NCBI RefSeq assembly: GCF_032918005.1
Contig: NZ_CP136628.1
Coordinates: 1,225,501 to 1,289,500, forward strand
Origin: Bradyrhizobium sp. NDS-1
GTDB lineage: Bacteria; Pseudomonadota; Alphaproteobacteria; Rhizobiales; Xanthobacteraceae
Length of the DNA stretch: 64,000 nucleotides
Direction: 5' to 3'
The translations under genes were made by a program, and so were the position numbers. How positions within the stretch are numbered: position 1 is the first letter of the stretch; each line of letters starts with the position of its first letter. This document shows, one piece after another, positions 42,651 to 52,412 of this stretch. The notes beneath the pieces are model-generated. The model made no database searches. It was not told where the DNA came from and saw only the letters and a program-made list of their open reading frames with translations.

Positions 42651-44207
42651 ATGGCCCGCGATTCGCAAGCCGCGCTCGTCGCGCTCAACCGTTTTGGCTT
42701 CGGCGCCCGCGGCGGCGCCTCGGGCGATCTCGTCAACGCAAGCTCCGATCCGCGCGGCTTCGTGAAGGCCGAGCTCGCGCGTGCGAGCGGCGTGCTGCTG
42801 GAGGCGCCCGGCCTGCAATCGACTCAGCAGCTCGGGCAAGCCGTGTTCGCCTATCAGGATCAGGTCAGGCAGGCGCGCGAAGCCGCGAAGGCCGCCGGGC
42901 CGGCCGAGACGCCGCCGGTTGCGCCAGCCGAGCAGAAGCCCGCCCTCCGCCGCAATCTCTCGCTGAATGCGGCAGCAACGGAGGTCGCCGGCCAGATGAC
43001 GGAGGCAAAGCCGGCGGATAACGCGGCGAAGCCGGAGGCGATGCAGCCCAACGCCGCTGCGCCGCCGGCCGCAAAGCCGGCTCCGCAGCCGCTCAACGTC
43101 ATCCAAAAGACCTTCCGCGCCGAGGCGCTGGCGCGGCTGCAGCGCGCCACGCTGGCCGAATGCGGCTTCACCGAGCGCCTCGTCGTGTTCTGGTCCAACC
43201 ATTTCTGCATCTCAGCGAGCAAGGGCGAGCTGGCGCGGATCTGGGCCGGCGCGTTCGAGCGCGAGGCGATCAGGCCGCACGTGCTCGGGCGCTTCGCCGA
43301 CATGCTGAAAGCCGTCGAGCAGCATCCGGCGATGCTGTTCTTCCTCGACAACCAGCAATCGCTCGGCCCGGATTCGCGCGCTGGCCAGAACCGCAAGCGC
43401 GGGCTCAATGAGAATCTGGCGCGCGAGATCATGGAGCTGCATACGCTCGGCGTCGGCGGGGGATACACGCAGGACGACGTCACCTCGCTCGCGCGCATCA
43501 TCACCGGCTGGACTTTCGCCGGCCGGCAAGGGCAGCTCGGCGCCCCCGGCTCCTTCGTGTTCAACTCCAATGCGCACCAGCCCGGGCCGCAAATGCTGCT
43601 CGGCAAGACCTATGAGCCGACGGGGCTCGCGCAAGGCGAGGCCGCGCTCGCCGACATCGCGCGGCATCCGTCGACCGCGAACTTCATCGCCGCCAAATTC
43701 GTCCGCCACTTCGTTGCCGACGATCCGCCGCCGGCACTCGTCGCGCGCCTGCGCGATGTCTTCGTCAAGACTGATGGCGACCTCAAGGCGCTTGCCATGG
43801 CGCTGGTCGATTCCGAGGAAGCGTGGCAAGCGCCGCTGACCAAGATGCGCTCGCCTTACGAGTTCCTCGTCGCGAGCGGCCGGCTGCTCGCGCGGGTGCC
43901 GGAAGATCCGAGCCGCTATCTCAATGGCCTCAATCTGCTGGGGCAACCGCTATGGTCGCCGGCCGGGCCCAACGGCTTTCCCGACACCAACGCAGCCTGG
44001 GCCGCGCCCGAGGGCATGAAGCTCAGGCTCGACATCGCGGCGCAGATTGGCTCGCGGCTCGGCAGCAATATCGATCCGATCGACCTCCTGGAATTCGCGG
44101 CAGCCGATGCGGCCTCCATCGAGACGCGGCGAGCGGTCGAGCGTGCGGAGTCGCGACAGCAGGCGCTGACGCTGCTGTTGATGTCGCCGGAAATGCAACG
44201 GAGATGA
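42651..44207 (+). CDS. DUF1800 family protein
   Basis: A 518-residue DUF1800 protein. The conserved segments are LVVFWSNHFCISASKGELAR, LNENLAREIMELHTLGVGGGYTQDDV and ARIITGWTF, then KFVRHFVADDPP. A Pro/Ala/Lys-rich linker lies around residues 85-150. No signal peptide is seen. The ATG has AAGGA seven bases upstream. It is paired with a DUF1501 gene directly downstream; the pair is found together in many bacteria, with no agreed function. Confidence 0.92.
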   Translation: MARDSQAALVALNRFGFGARGGASGDLVNASSDPRGFVKAELARASGVLLEAPGLQSTQQLGQAVFAYQDQVRQAREAAKAAGPAETPPVAPAEQKPALRRNLSLNAAATEVAGQMTEAKPADNAAKPEAMQPNAAAPPAAKPAPQPLNVIQKTFRAEALARLQRATLAECGFTERLVVFWSNHFCISASKGELARIWAGAFEREAIRPHVLGRFADMLKAVEQHPAMLFFLDNQQSLGPDSRAGQNRKRGLNENLAREIMELHTLGVGGGYTQDDVTSLARIITGWTFAGRQGQLGAPGSFVFNSNAHQPGPQMLLGKTYEPTGLAQGEAALADIARHPSTANFIAAKFVRHFVADDPPPALVARLRDVFVKTDGDLKALAMALVDSEEAWQAPLTKMRSPYEFLVASGRLLARVPEDPSRYLNGLNLLGQPLWSPAGPNGFPDTNAAWAAPEGMKLRLDIAAQIGSRLGSNIDPIDLLEFAAADAASIETRRAVERAESRQQALTLLLMSPEMQRR

Positions 44208-44209
44208 CG

Positions 44210-45427
44210 ATGATCGATTGCGTCGAGAACCGGCTTCTCACCTCGCGCCGCGGTCTGCTGCTCGGCGGCGCCTCGTTCGCGGCCTGGGCTTACCTGCCGA
44301 AATTCGCACGCGCCGCCGATGGGCGCGATCCCCGCCTGATCGTGGTGATCCTGCGCGGCGCGCTCGACGGGCTGGCGACCGTGGCGCCGCTCGGCGACCC
44401 CGACTATGCCAGCCTGCACGGCTCGATCGCGCTCAGCGCAGATGGGGCGCATCCCGCGATCATGCTCGGTAGCTTCTTCGTGCTGCATCCGGCCATGCCG
44501 GAATTTGCGCGCATGTACCGCGACAGGCATGCCGCGGTGATCCACGCGGTGGCGACGCCCTATCGCGACCGCTCGCATTTCGACGGCCAGGACGTGCTCG
44601 AAAGCGGCTACGCCGGCCCGGGACGCGTGCAATCCGGCTGGCTCAACCGCGCGCTGGAAGCGCTGCCGCGCGGCGAGCGCGTATCGAGCGGCCTTGCGGT
44701 TGGGCCCACCACGCCACTGGTGCTGCGCGGCAATGCGCCGACGGTCGGCTGGGCGCCGGTGGCGCTGCCACAGGCCGACGACGACACCGCGATGCGCCTC
44801 GTCGATCTCTACCGCCACCGCGATCCCGCATTGGCCATGGCGCTGTCGCAAGGCCTCCAGCTCGACAAGGCCGCCAGCGGCGACGACATGAAGCGGAAGC
44901 CCGGCAATGCCGTCGCGCAGATGCGCCAGGTGGCGCGTGGCGCGGCCAAGCTGATGGCGGCGGACGACGGCCCGCGCATTGCCGCACTTGCTTTCGACGG
45001 CTGGGATACGCATGCCAATGAAGGCGGCCCGGTCGGCCGTCTCGCCTTCCTGCTCGGCGGGCTCGACGGCGCAATCGCCGAATTCGAAAGCGGCCTCGGC
45101 GATCGCTGGCGCGACACCGTCGTTGTGGTCGCCACCGAATTCGGCCGCACCGCGCGCATCAATGGCACCGACGGCACGGATCACGGCACCGGCACGATCG
45201 CGCTGCTCGCCGGCGGCGCCGTGACGGGCGGCCGCGTCATCTCGGACTGGCCGGGCCTCAAGCTCGCCAACCTCCATGAAGGGCGTGACCTCAAGCCCAC
45301 AACGGATCTGCGTTCGGTCATCAAGGGCGTGCTGCAGGATCAGTTCGGCCTGTCCGACCGCGTGCTGGCCGAGACGGTGTTCCCGGACAGCGCGAGCGCA
45401 AGGCCGATGAAGGGATTGGTTGCCTAA
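44210..45427 (+). CDS. DUF1501 family protein with Tat signal
   Basis: A 405-residue protein beginning LTSRRGLLLGGASFAAWAYL, a twin-arginine export signal, so the folded protein goes to the periplasm. The DUF1501 core is visible: RLIVVILRGALDGLATVAP, SHFDGQDVLESG, AALAFDGWDTHANEG, VVVVATEFGRTARINGTDGTDHGT. These resemble sulfatase/alkaline-phosphatase-like metal sites. Start at 44210 has GGAG six bases upstream; an ATG at 44204 that overlaps the previous stop is the alternative. Coupled with DUF1800. Confidence 0.92.
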   Translation: MIDCVENRLLTSRRGLLLGGASFAAWAYLPKFARAADGRDPRLIVVILRGALDGLATVAPLGDPDYASLHGSIALSADGAHPAIMLGSFFVLHPAMPEFARMYRDRHAAVIHAVATPYRDRSHFDGQDVLESGYAGPGRVQSGWLNRALEALPRGERVSSGLAVGPTTPLVLRGNAPTVGWAPVALPQADDDTAMRLVDLYRHRDPALAMALSQGLQLDKAASGDDMKRKPGNAVAQMRQVARGAAKLMAADDGPRIAALAFDGWDTHANEGGPVGRLAFLLGGLDGAIAEFESGLGDRWRDTVVVVATEFGRTARINGTDGTDHGTGTIALLAGGAVTGGRVISDWPGLKLANLHEGRDLKPTTDLRSVIKGVLQDQFGLSDRVLAETVFPDSASARPMKGLVA

Positions 45428-45436
45428 CCCACTGCC

Positions 45437-45540
45437 GTCATTCCGGGGCGCGCGTAGCGCGAACCCGGAATCCATCTCCCCGCTGGCTCTGCTGCAAAAT
45501 GGATTCCAGGTCTGCGCCTTGCGGCGCATCCCGGAATGAC
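45437..45540. repeat. Intergenic palindromic repeat, family A copy 6
   Basis: Starts GTCATTCCGGGGCGCGCG and ends GCGCATCCCGGAATGAC, with CCGGAATCCAT and ATGGATTCCAGG inner arms. Between the DUF1501 gene and the heme monooxygenase gene. Confidence 0.87.
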
Positions 45541-45575
45541 GAGATAATCGCCCGAACACCAGGAGAACCACACCC

Positions 45576-45899
45576 ATGTACATCGCCATGAACCGCTTCC
45601 GCGTCGCCAAGGGCTCCGAGGCCGCCTTCGAGCAGGTCTGGCTTTCGCGCGACACGCATCTGGACAAGGTGCCGGGCTTCGTCGAATTTCATCTGCTGCG
45701 GGGCCCCGAGCTCGAGGACCACACGCTGTATGCATCGCACACGGTCTGGGCGAACCACGCCGCGTTCGAGGCCTGGACCAAGTCGGAAGCATTTCGGGCC
45801 GCGCATCACCGGGCCGGTGACAACAAGCCGCTCTACCTCGGCCATCCCCAGTTCGAAGGCTTTGAGGTGATGCAGACGGTCGGACGCGGCGCCAAGTAA
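45576..45899 (+). CDS. Antibiotic biosynthesis monooxygenase-fold protein, IsdG/HmuQ-like heme-degrading
   Basis: A 107-residue ABM-fold protein. Asn6 (YIAMNRF), Trp67 (FEAWTKS) and His77 (AHHRA) lie at the positions of the Asn/Trp/His triad of the IsdG heme oxygenases, so heme breakdown to release iron is likely. Bradyrhizobium japonicum has two such enzymes, HmuD in the heme-uptake locus and HmuQ elsewhere. No heme-transport gene is near here, which suits a HmuQ-like gene. Start ATG at 45576. The aldo-keto reductase gene is convergent. Confidence 0.82.
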   Translation: MYIAMNRFRVAKGSEAAFEQVWLSRDTHLDKVPGFVEFHLLRGPELEDHTLYASHTVWANHAAFEAWTKSEAFRAAHHRAGDNKPLYLGHPQFEGFEVMQTVGRGAK

Positions 45900-45915
45900 C
45901 GCGCCGCGTCGAAGA

Positions 45916-46857
45916 TCAGCCCAGAGTGATCTTGTCGATCTCGGCCATCTCCTCGGCGCTGAGCTTCCAGGAGATCGCCTTGACGTTCTCCTCGATCTGC
46001 TCGACGCGCGTGGCGCCGGCGATCACGCTGGACACCTGCGGGCGCGCGGCAAGCCAGGAGAAGGCGAGCTCGAGCATGCTGTGACCACGGGCCTTGGCAA
46101 AGGCCTGGAGCTTCTCGACCATGTCCTCGTTGCGCGGTGTGACATAGCGGTCGCGCAGGGCCGGTGCCTTGGCAAAGCGGGTGTCGGCGGGTGCGGCCGC
46201 GCCACGCTGATACTTGCCCGTGAGCAGGCCGCTTGCGAGCGGGAAGAACGGCAGCAGGCCGAGCTTGTACTCTTGCGCCGCCGGCAGCAGATCCTTCTCG
46301 ATGTCGCGCACGACGAGGCTGTATTCGTCCTGGCACGAGACGAAGCGGCTGACGTTCATCGCGCGCGCGGTGAACTCGGCTTCGGCGATGCGCCAGGCCG
46401 GGAAGTTGGAATTGCCGATGTAGCGCACCTTGCCCTGGCGGACGAGGTCGTCCAGCGCGCGCAGGCTCTCCTCGATCGGCGTCAGAGGGTCATAGTCGTG
46501 CTGCTGGTAGAGATCGACGTAGTCGGTCTTGAGCCGTTTCAAGCTGGCCTCGACGGCGTCCATGATGTAGCGGCGCGAGGCGCCCTGCCTGGTGCCGTCG
46601 GTCGCCATCGGCTTGGCATATTTGGTGGCGAGCACGATGTCCTTGCGGCGGTCGCCGAGCACGGTGCCGAGCACCGTCTCCGAGCAACCCATGCCGGCAT
46701 AGATGTCGGCGGTGTCGAACAACGTGATGCCGAGATCGAGCGCGCGATGGATCACCTTGCGCGAGGTCTCCAGATCCGTGCGCTGGCCGAAATTGTTGCA
46801 GCCGAGTCCGACCGCAGACACGCGAAGGCCGGAGGCGCCGAGATTGCGAATTTCCAT
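45916..46857 (-). CDS. Aldo-keto reductase
   Basis: A 313-residue (beta/alpha)8 oxidoreductase. LGCNNFGQR, then the catalytic Asp/Tyr region LFDTADIYAGMGCSETVLG, Lys in VLATKYAKP, His in YVDLYQQHDYD, and the NADPH-binding end SSVIAGATRVEQIEENVKA. It reduces carbonyl compounds with NADPH; substrate unknown. AGGA lies seven bases before the ATG at 46857. Frames further upstream lack a site. Confidence 0.93.
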   Translation of the reverse strand: MEIRNLGASGLRVSAVGLGCNNFGQRTDLETSRKVIHRALDLGITLFDTADIYAGMGCSETVLGTVLGDRRKDIVLATKYAKPMATDGTRQGASRRYIMDAVEASLKRLKTDYVDLYQQHDYDPLTPIEESLRALDDLVRQGKVRYIGNSNFPAWRIAEAEFTARAMNVSRFVSCQDEYSLVVRDIEKDLLPAAQEYKLGLLPFFPLASGLLTGKYQRGAAAPADTRFAKAPALRDRYVTPRNEDMVEKLQAFAKARGHSMLELAFSWLAARPQVSSVIAGATRVEQIEENVKAISWKLSAEEMAEIDKITLG

Positions 46858-47088
46858 GGGAGATCCTGTCGGAGATGAGCAGCCACTCATTGTGACCACC
46901 GCGAGCCGCCCCAGCAAGGCGCTCGCCGCGCTGCTGCCATGCCGGCAAGGCGGACAAAAAAATGCGGCCCCTGTCAGACGCGGCGACTGACGGGGACCGC
47001 TTTGGGGCGCTTGATCGGTGACGGGGGGGCCAGATCAGACGCAGGTGCAGCGTAGCCGCGCTATGTTACGCGCGGGTGACAGGCGGAG

Positions 47089-47097
47089 TTATCCACA
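47089..47097. promoter_or_regulatory. Perfect DnaA-box sequence TTATCCACA
   Basis: A single match to the DnaA consensus, 15 bases before the end of the GNAT gene on the opposite strand. With one copy only, an origin is not supported, and chance is possible. Confidence 0.25.
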
Positions 47098-47112
47098 GGA
47101 TGCGTGCTGCGA

Positions 47113-47568
47113 TCAGAACAGCTTGCGATAGACGATGAAGCCGGACCGCTCCGCGACCTTGTCGTACAGGCGCTGCGCCGTGAGATTGGTCTCGTGCGTC
47201 TGCCAATAGACGCGTGGCGATCCCGCCAGTTTCGCCCGCTCATACACGCCGTGAATCAGCGCCGAGGCGACGCCCTTGCCGCGTGCGGCTTCAAGCGTGA
47301 ACAGGTCCTGCAAATAGCAGGACGGCTCGATCGCGGTGGTGCTGCGATGAAACAGATAATTCGTCATGCCGAGCAGCTTGCCGTCGCTCTCGGCGACCAG
47401 CCCGTGCACCGGCTCATAGGCGTCGAAGAAGCGCTGCCACGTCATCCGCGTGATCTCCGGAGCGAGCGCGGTCGGGCCGGCGCGGCCGTAGAAGGCGTTG
47501 TAGCCGTCCCACAGCGGCAACCATTGATCGTAGTCCTGCCTGGCGACGGAGCGAATGGTGAGCGACAT
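47113..47568 (-). CDS. GNAT family N-acetyltransferase
   Basis: A 151-residue GNAT protein. SLTIRSVARQDYDQWLPLWD opens the fold, CYLQDLFTLEAARGKGVASALI is the acetyl-CoA pyrophosphate loop, and RVYWQTHETNLTAQRLYDKVAERSGF is the C-terminal motif. It acetylates a small molecule or protein amine. The ATG at 47568 is preferred; an earlier ATG at 47613 has no ribosome-binding site. Confidence 0.9.
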   Translation of the reverse strand: MSLTIRSVARQDYDQWLPLWDGYNAFYGRAGPTALAPEITRMTWQRFFDAYEPVHGLVAESDGKLLGMTNYLFHRSTTAIEPSCYLQDLFTLEAARGKGVASALIHGVYERAKLAGSPRVYWQTHETNLTAQRLYDKVAERSGFIVYRKLF

Positions 47569-47651
47569 GGGAAATTCCGCGATCTCGGGGCACGACGAAG
47601 CGATGTCCTTCATACGTGATGATCGCGTTGCCGATCAATCGTGTCGTTACA

Positions 47652-48464
47652 TCACTCCGCGACCCGCAGATACCGGATCAGCTTGCGGCCTGCGGGATCG
47701 CGCAGCGAGCGGTAGTAGTCGGCTCGTGACGGCGCGTCGGTGTGGCGGACCAGATCGGTCACCGGCGTGTAGCTCAGCATCCGGCCACCGTTGGGCAGCG
47801 CGGCGCAAACGAAGCGCAGCACCTCGCCGTTGCGCAAGGCGATGTTGATTGGCGTAGCATCGCCGATCCGCACCATCTCCATTCGCTGCGCGATGAAGGT
47901 CCCGAGCTCGTCTTCGGGCAGCTCGAACGCGCCGGTGTCGCGGCCGTGATACATCAGCGCGATGAAGGGCGGCTTGCCGTCGGCGATCTCGTCCGGCACC
48001 GCAAAGTAATCGCGGAACGCGCGGTTGATGAACTCGGCCCGCGTCTCGGCATCGAGCAGCACGATGCCGATATCGACCTGGTCGAGCGCGGCCGACAGCC
48101 GTGCGGCGGTGGCGTGGCTTCGGCGCTCGGCCGCGAACGTGCCGAGCAGCCGCTCGCGCATCAGGCCGGTAATGGCTGCGGTGCCGGCAGCGGTGATGGC
48201 CAGAAGGCCGAGCCGGACCAGATCGGGGTTGCCATATCCGGCGATGCCGTGCTGGTTGAGGAAGAGCAGCGCGGCGCCGATCACCGCGACGGCTGCGCTG
48301 GTCATGGCCGAGGCGAGACCCGACAATGCGCCGGCAAGCGCCACGATGCCGACGAGCAACGGCGAGGGCGAGGGAGTGGGGACAAAGCGATCGAGGAACA
48401 TCGCCAGCAGCAGGGTTGCTGCCGTCAGCACCGGACCGGAGATCGCACGCCATCCGAACCGCAT
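47652..48464 (-). CDS. Membrane protein with PAS domain
   Basis: A 270-residue protein with an N-terminal block of about four transmembrane helices (LTAATLLLAMFLDRF, LLVGIVALAGALSGLASAM, VAVIGAALLFLNQ, LLAITAAGTAAITGL) and then a PAS-like domain from about ALDQVDIGIVLLDAETRAEFIN. There is no kinase or cyclase output. It could sense a signal for a separate partner; nothing nearby says which. The start at 48464 has GGAG 12 bases upstream. Confidence 0.75.
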   Translation of the reverse strand: MRFGWRAISGPVLTAATLLLAMFLDRFVPTPSPSPLLVGIVALAGALSGLASAMTSAAVAVIGAALLFLNQHGIAGYGNPDLVRLGLLAITAAGTAAITGLMRERLLGTFAAERRSHATAARLSAALDQVDIGIVLLDAETRAEFINRAFRDYFAVPDEIADGKPPFIALMYHGRDTGAFELPEDELGTFIAQRMEMVRIGDATPINIALRNGEVLRFVCAALPNGGRMLSYTPVTDLVRHTDAPSRADYYRSLRDPAGRKLIRYLRVAE

Positions 48465-48592
48465 GGACCAGTCTCGCTCCTCCCGAACGAGGTAAGACCG
48501 CAACTCTGACTGATCGTTGCGCCACAGCGGTGCGTTTTCGCGCGGCGTGCTTAAGGCCCGCTTGTCGGCAAGTGTAAGGCTTTCGGATGATT

Positions 48593-48751
48593 TTAGATCA
48601 GATGCGCGAGCTTGAAGGGTTGTTGCGGCGCAGGCGCATTCAGCGTCGACGTTCCCGGGCCCTTGCGGGTGCCGACGACAATCAACAGTGATGCCGCGAC
48701 CAGGATGGCCGCGGTCAATGTGATTGCAACGACTACCACAGGTGATTTCAT
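48593..48751 (-). CDS. Small membrane protein
   Basis: A 52-residue protein: MKSPVVVVAITLTAAILVAA then SLLIVVGTRKGPG, one span, and a Pro-rich tail PAPQQPFKLAHLI. GGGAC lies near the ATG at 48751. Next to another small membrane gene on the same strand (74 bases). Function unknown. Confidence 0.55.
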   Translation of the reverse strand: MKSPVVVVAITLTAAILVAASLLIVVGTRKGPGTSTLNAPAPQQPFKLAHLI

Positions 48752-48824
48752 CGACGTCCCGTTGCGATGCCGGTCGGCCCGGGGCATGCAGCGCCTTGAC
48801 GGCTGGACCAGGATGAAACGGGAA

Positions 48825-49001
48825 TCAGACCGGCAGGCCCATCGCCATGGTCGCCTTGGTCGACAGCACCGTCAGGGTGACGATCAGGCACAGCGAGAGC
48901 GCGGCGACGGCGAGCGAGGCCGCGACCGCGTTGGTCAGCCGGGAAGACGCGACGGTATCGGGATGGCCGCGAAAGCCTGCCGTGCCGGACGCCCGTATCA
49001 T
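48825..49001 (-). CDS. Small membrane protein
   Basis: A 58-residue protein with a polar basic N-terminus (MIRASGTAGFRGHPDTVASS) and one hydrophobic span (AVAASLAVAALSLCLIVTLT), ending TMAMGLPV. AAGGA lies eight bases before the ATG, a good site. It is upstream of the other small membrane gene and may share a transcript with it. Confidence 0.62.
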   Translation of the reverse strand: MIRASGTAGFRGHPDTVASSRLTNAVAASLAVAALSLCLIVTLTVLSTKATMAMGLPV

Positions 49002-49163
49002 GGTCTAAATCCTTCAATGCGCGAGCGAATCACCCGCGACTTTCCACAATTTCCCAGTTTCAACCGGCAACATTGCGGCGGCTCTCGTGCTGAAAATGGC
49101 CATATTGCGGCAAATATTACCTTTATACCCGCTATTCCCTGGAGCCGGGTAGGGCGGGCGCCG

Positions 49164-49814
49164 TCAGGCGCTGGCGGCGATGCTGGCGGGGTCGTCGATA
49201 TCGGCTGGCCGCCAGTCCATCGATACGAAGCCGGGAGCGGCTTCCACCCGCTTCAGCCAGTCCCGGATCGCAGGGAAGGCCTCGAGATCGAAGTCGCAGC
49301 GGTCGGCCAGGTGGGTATAGCCGTACAGCGCGATGTCGGCGACCGTGAGCTGGCGCGCGGCGAAATAGGCGTTGGTCTTGAGGTGGTTTTCCATCACCTG
49401 GAGCGCGCCATAGCCGCGCTCCATCCAATCTTCCAGCGAATGGGTCTGGAGGTCGCGGCCGCCCTTGACCAGTGACAGCCAGAAATAGGCGGCGCCGATG
49501 TTCGGTTCGAGCGCGTGCTGTTCGAAGAACATCCATTGCAGCGCCTCGGCGCGGTCGATGCGGTTCTCGGGCGCAAGCGGAGTGCCGACGGCGACGTACC
49601 AGAGGATGGCGTTGGACTCTGCGAGATAGCGGTCGCCGCCGACCTCGAGCAGCGGCACCTGTCCCGACGGGTTCTTGGTCAGGAAGTCCGGCGTGCGGCT
49701 TTCGCCGCGCAGAATGTCCACCTCGATCGCTTCGTAAGGCAGGTTGAGCAGCGCCAGCGCAAGGCGGACCTTGTAGCTGTTGCCTGAGCGTTGCATCGAA
49801 TAGAGCTTGTACAT
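49164..49814 (-). CDS. Glutathione S-transferase family protein
   Basis: A 216-residue GST. The N-terminal domain is YKLYSMQRSGNSYKVRLALALL, then NPSGQVPLLEVGGDRYLAESNAILWYVA (cis-Pro and glutathione-binding Glu/Ser). The all-helical C-terminal domain contains QLTVADIALYGYTHLADRCDFDL. The Ser after Arg in MQRSGNSYK may be the active-site residue. No clear ribosome-binding site before the ATG at 49814. Substrate unknown. Confidence 0.9.
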   Translation of the reverse strand: MYKLYSMQRSGNSYKVRLALALLNLPYEAIEVDILRGESRTPDFLTKNPSGQVPLLEVGGDRYLAESNAILWYVAVGTPLAPENRIDRAEALQWMFFEQHALEPNIGAAYFWLSLVKGGRDLQTHSLEDWMERGYGALQVMENHLKTNAYFAARQLTVADIALYGYTHLADRCDFDLEAFPAIRDWLKRVEAAPGFVSMDWRPADIDDPASIAASA

Positions 49815-50362
49815 TCTGGGAAGTTCGGATCCGAGGATGGGAAGGCGCGGCGCTCGTGACCTCGCGACGCGGCTAAACAATGATGCCGATGCGAATCCGC
49901 CGCAAGGGCCGGCCAATAGAAAAACTCGAAAACCCTACCGCACTGCAGCGGTGCAGAAGATCATTTTCGCGCGACGCTGCAAATCGGATCACGCTTGCGT
50001 CAATGCCCCGGCGCATTGCCCTGCGAGATCGTGAAGCAGGCAGAGCATCGTATCGACGAACGGGCGGGACCAATGCCTCCGCATCGTCATAGCCGGGCTC
50101 GCTTCGCCAAAGCGGTATCGCCCGGGCAGGCGGGACCAGCCGGGCAGGACGGCGTGTTGGTTTCTGCGCGCATTCCAACGTGCAAAATTGCTCCGAGGAC
50201 AGGCCTTGCCGGATATGAGCAAATCCGGAGGCAAAGTTGCGGAAAATTGCGGGAAGTCTCGCCTCGAAACGCGTTCCGCCCGTAAGTTTTTCCGGGATCG
50301 GGCCGAAGTTTCTTGCGGTGCAGTGACTCACGTTTTAGGGTAGCTGCATTCCCACAATCGGA
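49815..50362. other. Intergenic region between the GST and the aspartate aminotransferase gene
   Basis: About 550 bases with no supported gene on either strand. Open frames exist but lack ribosome-binding sites and look like shadows of high GC. The right end is AT-richer and should hold the promoter of the aminotransferase gene. Confidence 0.5.
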
Positions 50363-51608
<1,246 letters not shown>

Positions 51609-51632
51609 GCACGCTGCAAGGCCTCGCGAAAC

Positions 51633-51656
51633 GGCCCGCCACTGGCGGGCCTTTTT
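51633..51656 (+). terminator. Intrinsic terminator after the aminotransferase gene
   Basis: GGCCCGCC, loop ACT, GGCGGGCC, then TTTTT. A perfect 8-bp GC stem with a T-tract, 24 bases after the stop. Confidence 0.93.
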
Positions 51657-51773
51657 GTTGCGCGCACGCTTATCGCCGCGCGCGATCTGGCACCATTGAG
51701 CCTCTTGTGGCATAGACGCTCCACGCGGGGCGGGTGATCTCTGCTCGCATCACATCATCGCCGGAGACATTTC

Positions 51774-52253
51774 ATGCGCCGTTCGTTCATCCTCGCCGGG
51801 CTCGCCGCCGCCAGCCTCGTTGTCTCCGTCGCTGCGGCCGGCGCGCAGCAGCGGATGGCGCGGGTCGGTGTGCTCGAATGCCGTGGCGGCGCCAGTGTCG
51901 GCTTCATCGTGGGATCGGTGACCCATCTCGGCTGCGTGCTGCGTGCCGACGGCCTGCCCGACGATCGCTACGTCGCGACGATCCGTAAAGTCGGTCTCGA
52001 CATCGGCATCACCCAGGAGACGGCTTTGGCGTGGGGCGTGTTCGCACCGGTCGACCGGCTCGGCCCCGGCGATCTCTCCGGCAACTACGCGGGCGCGCAG
52101 GGCAGCGCCTCGGTCGGCGTCGGCCTTGGCGGCAACGTGCTGGTCGGCGGCTCCAACAATTCGATCTCGCTCCAGCCGCTCAGCGTGCAGGGTCAGGTCG
52201 GCCTCAACGTTGCCGCTGGCCTCGAGAGCCTGGAACTTCGTCCGGGCCGCTGA
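51774..52253 (+). CDS. DUF992 exported protein
   Basis: A 159-residue protein with a signal peptide (RRSFILAGLAAASLVVSVAAAGAQ). The mature part has the DUF992 pattern: RVGVLECRGGASVGFIVGSVTHLGCVL, two cysteines likely disulfide-linked, then a Gly-rich section LSGNYAGAQGSASVGVGLGGNVLVGG. A periplasmic protein common in Rhizobiales, role unknown. Confidence 0.88.
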   Translation: MRRSFILAGLAAASLVVSVAAAGAQQRMARVGVLECRGGASVGFIVGSVTHLGCVLRADGLPDDRYVATIRKVGLDIGITQETALAWGVFAPVDRLGPGDLSGNYAGAQGSASVGVGLGGNVLVGGSNNSISLQPLSVQGQVGLNVAAGLESLELRPGR

Positions 52254-52412
52254 CGCCCGACGACGGCAGTGCTGCTTGCCTCTCTCGGGAGAGGTGGAAC
52301 ACCATCGACGCACCGCAGCGACGTTTGATGCTTGCCAAATCTCGGGGACGGGCAGAGCATCTCCGTTTGCCGACCCAATCATGGGCCGAGCTCCACAAGA
52401 AGGAGGCGGCGA

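Noticed and set aside
47089..47097. Replication origin, from a perfect DnaA box
   Set aside because: A single box without an AT-rich unwinding region or further boxes does not support an origin.
49873..50331. Open frame on - in the gap before the aminotransferase gene
   Set aside because: No ribosome-binding site, Arg/Pro-rich, no domain; several overlapping frames look equally good.
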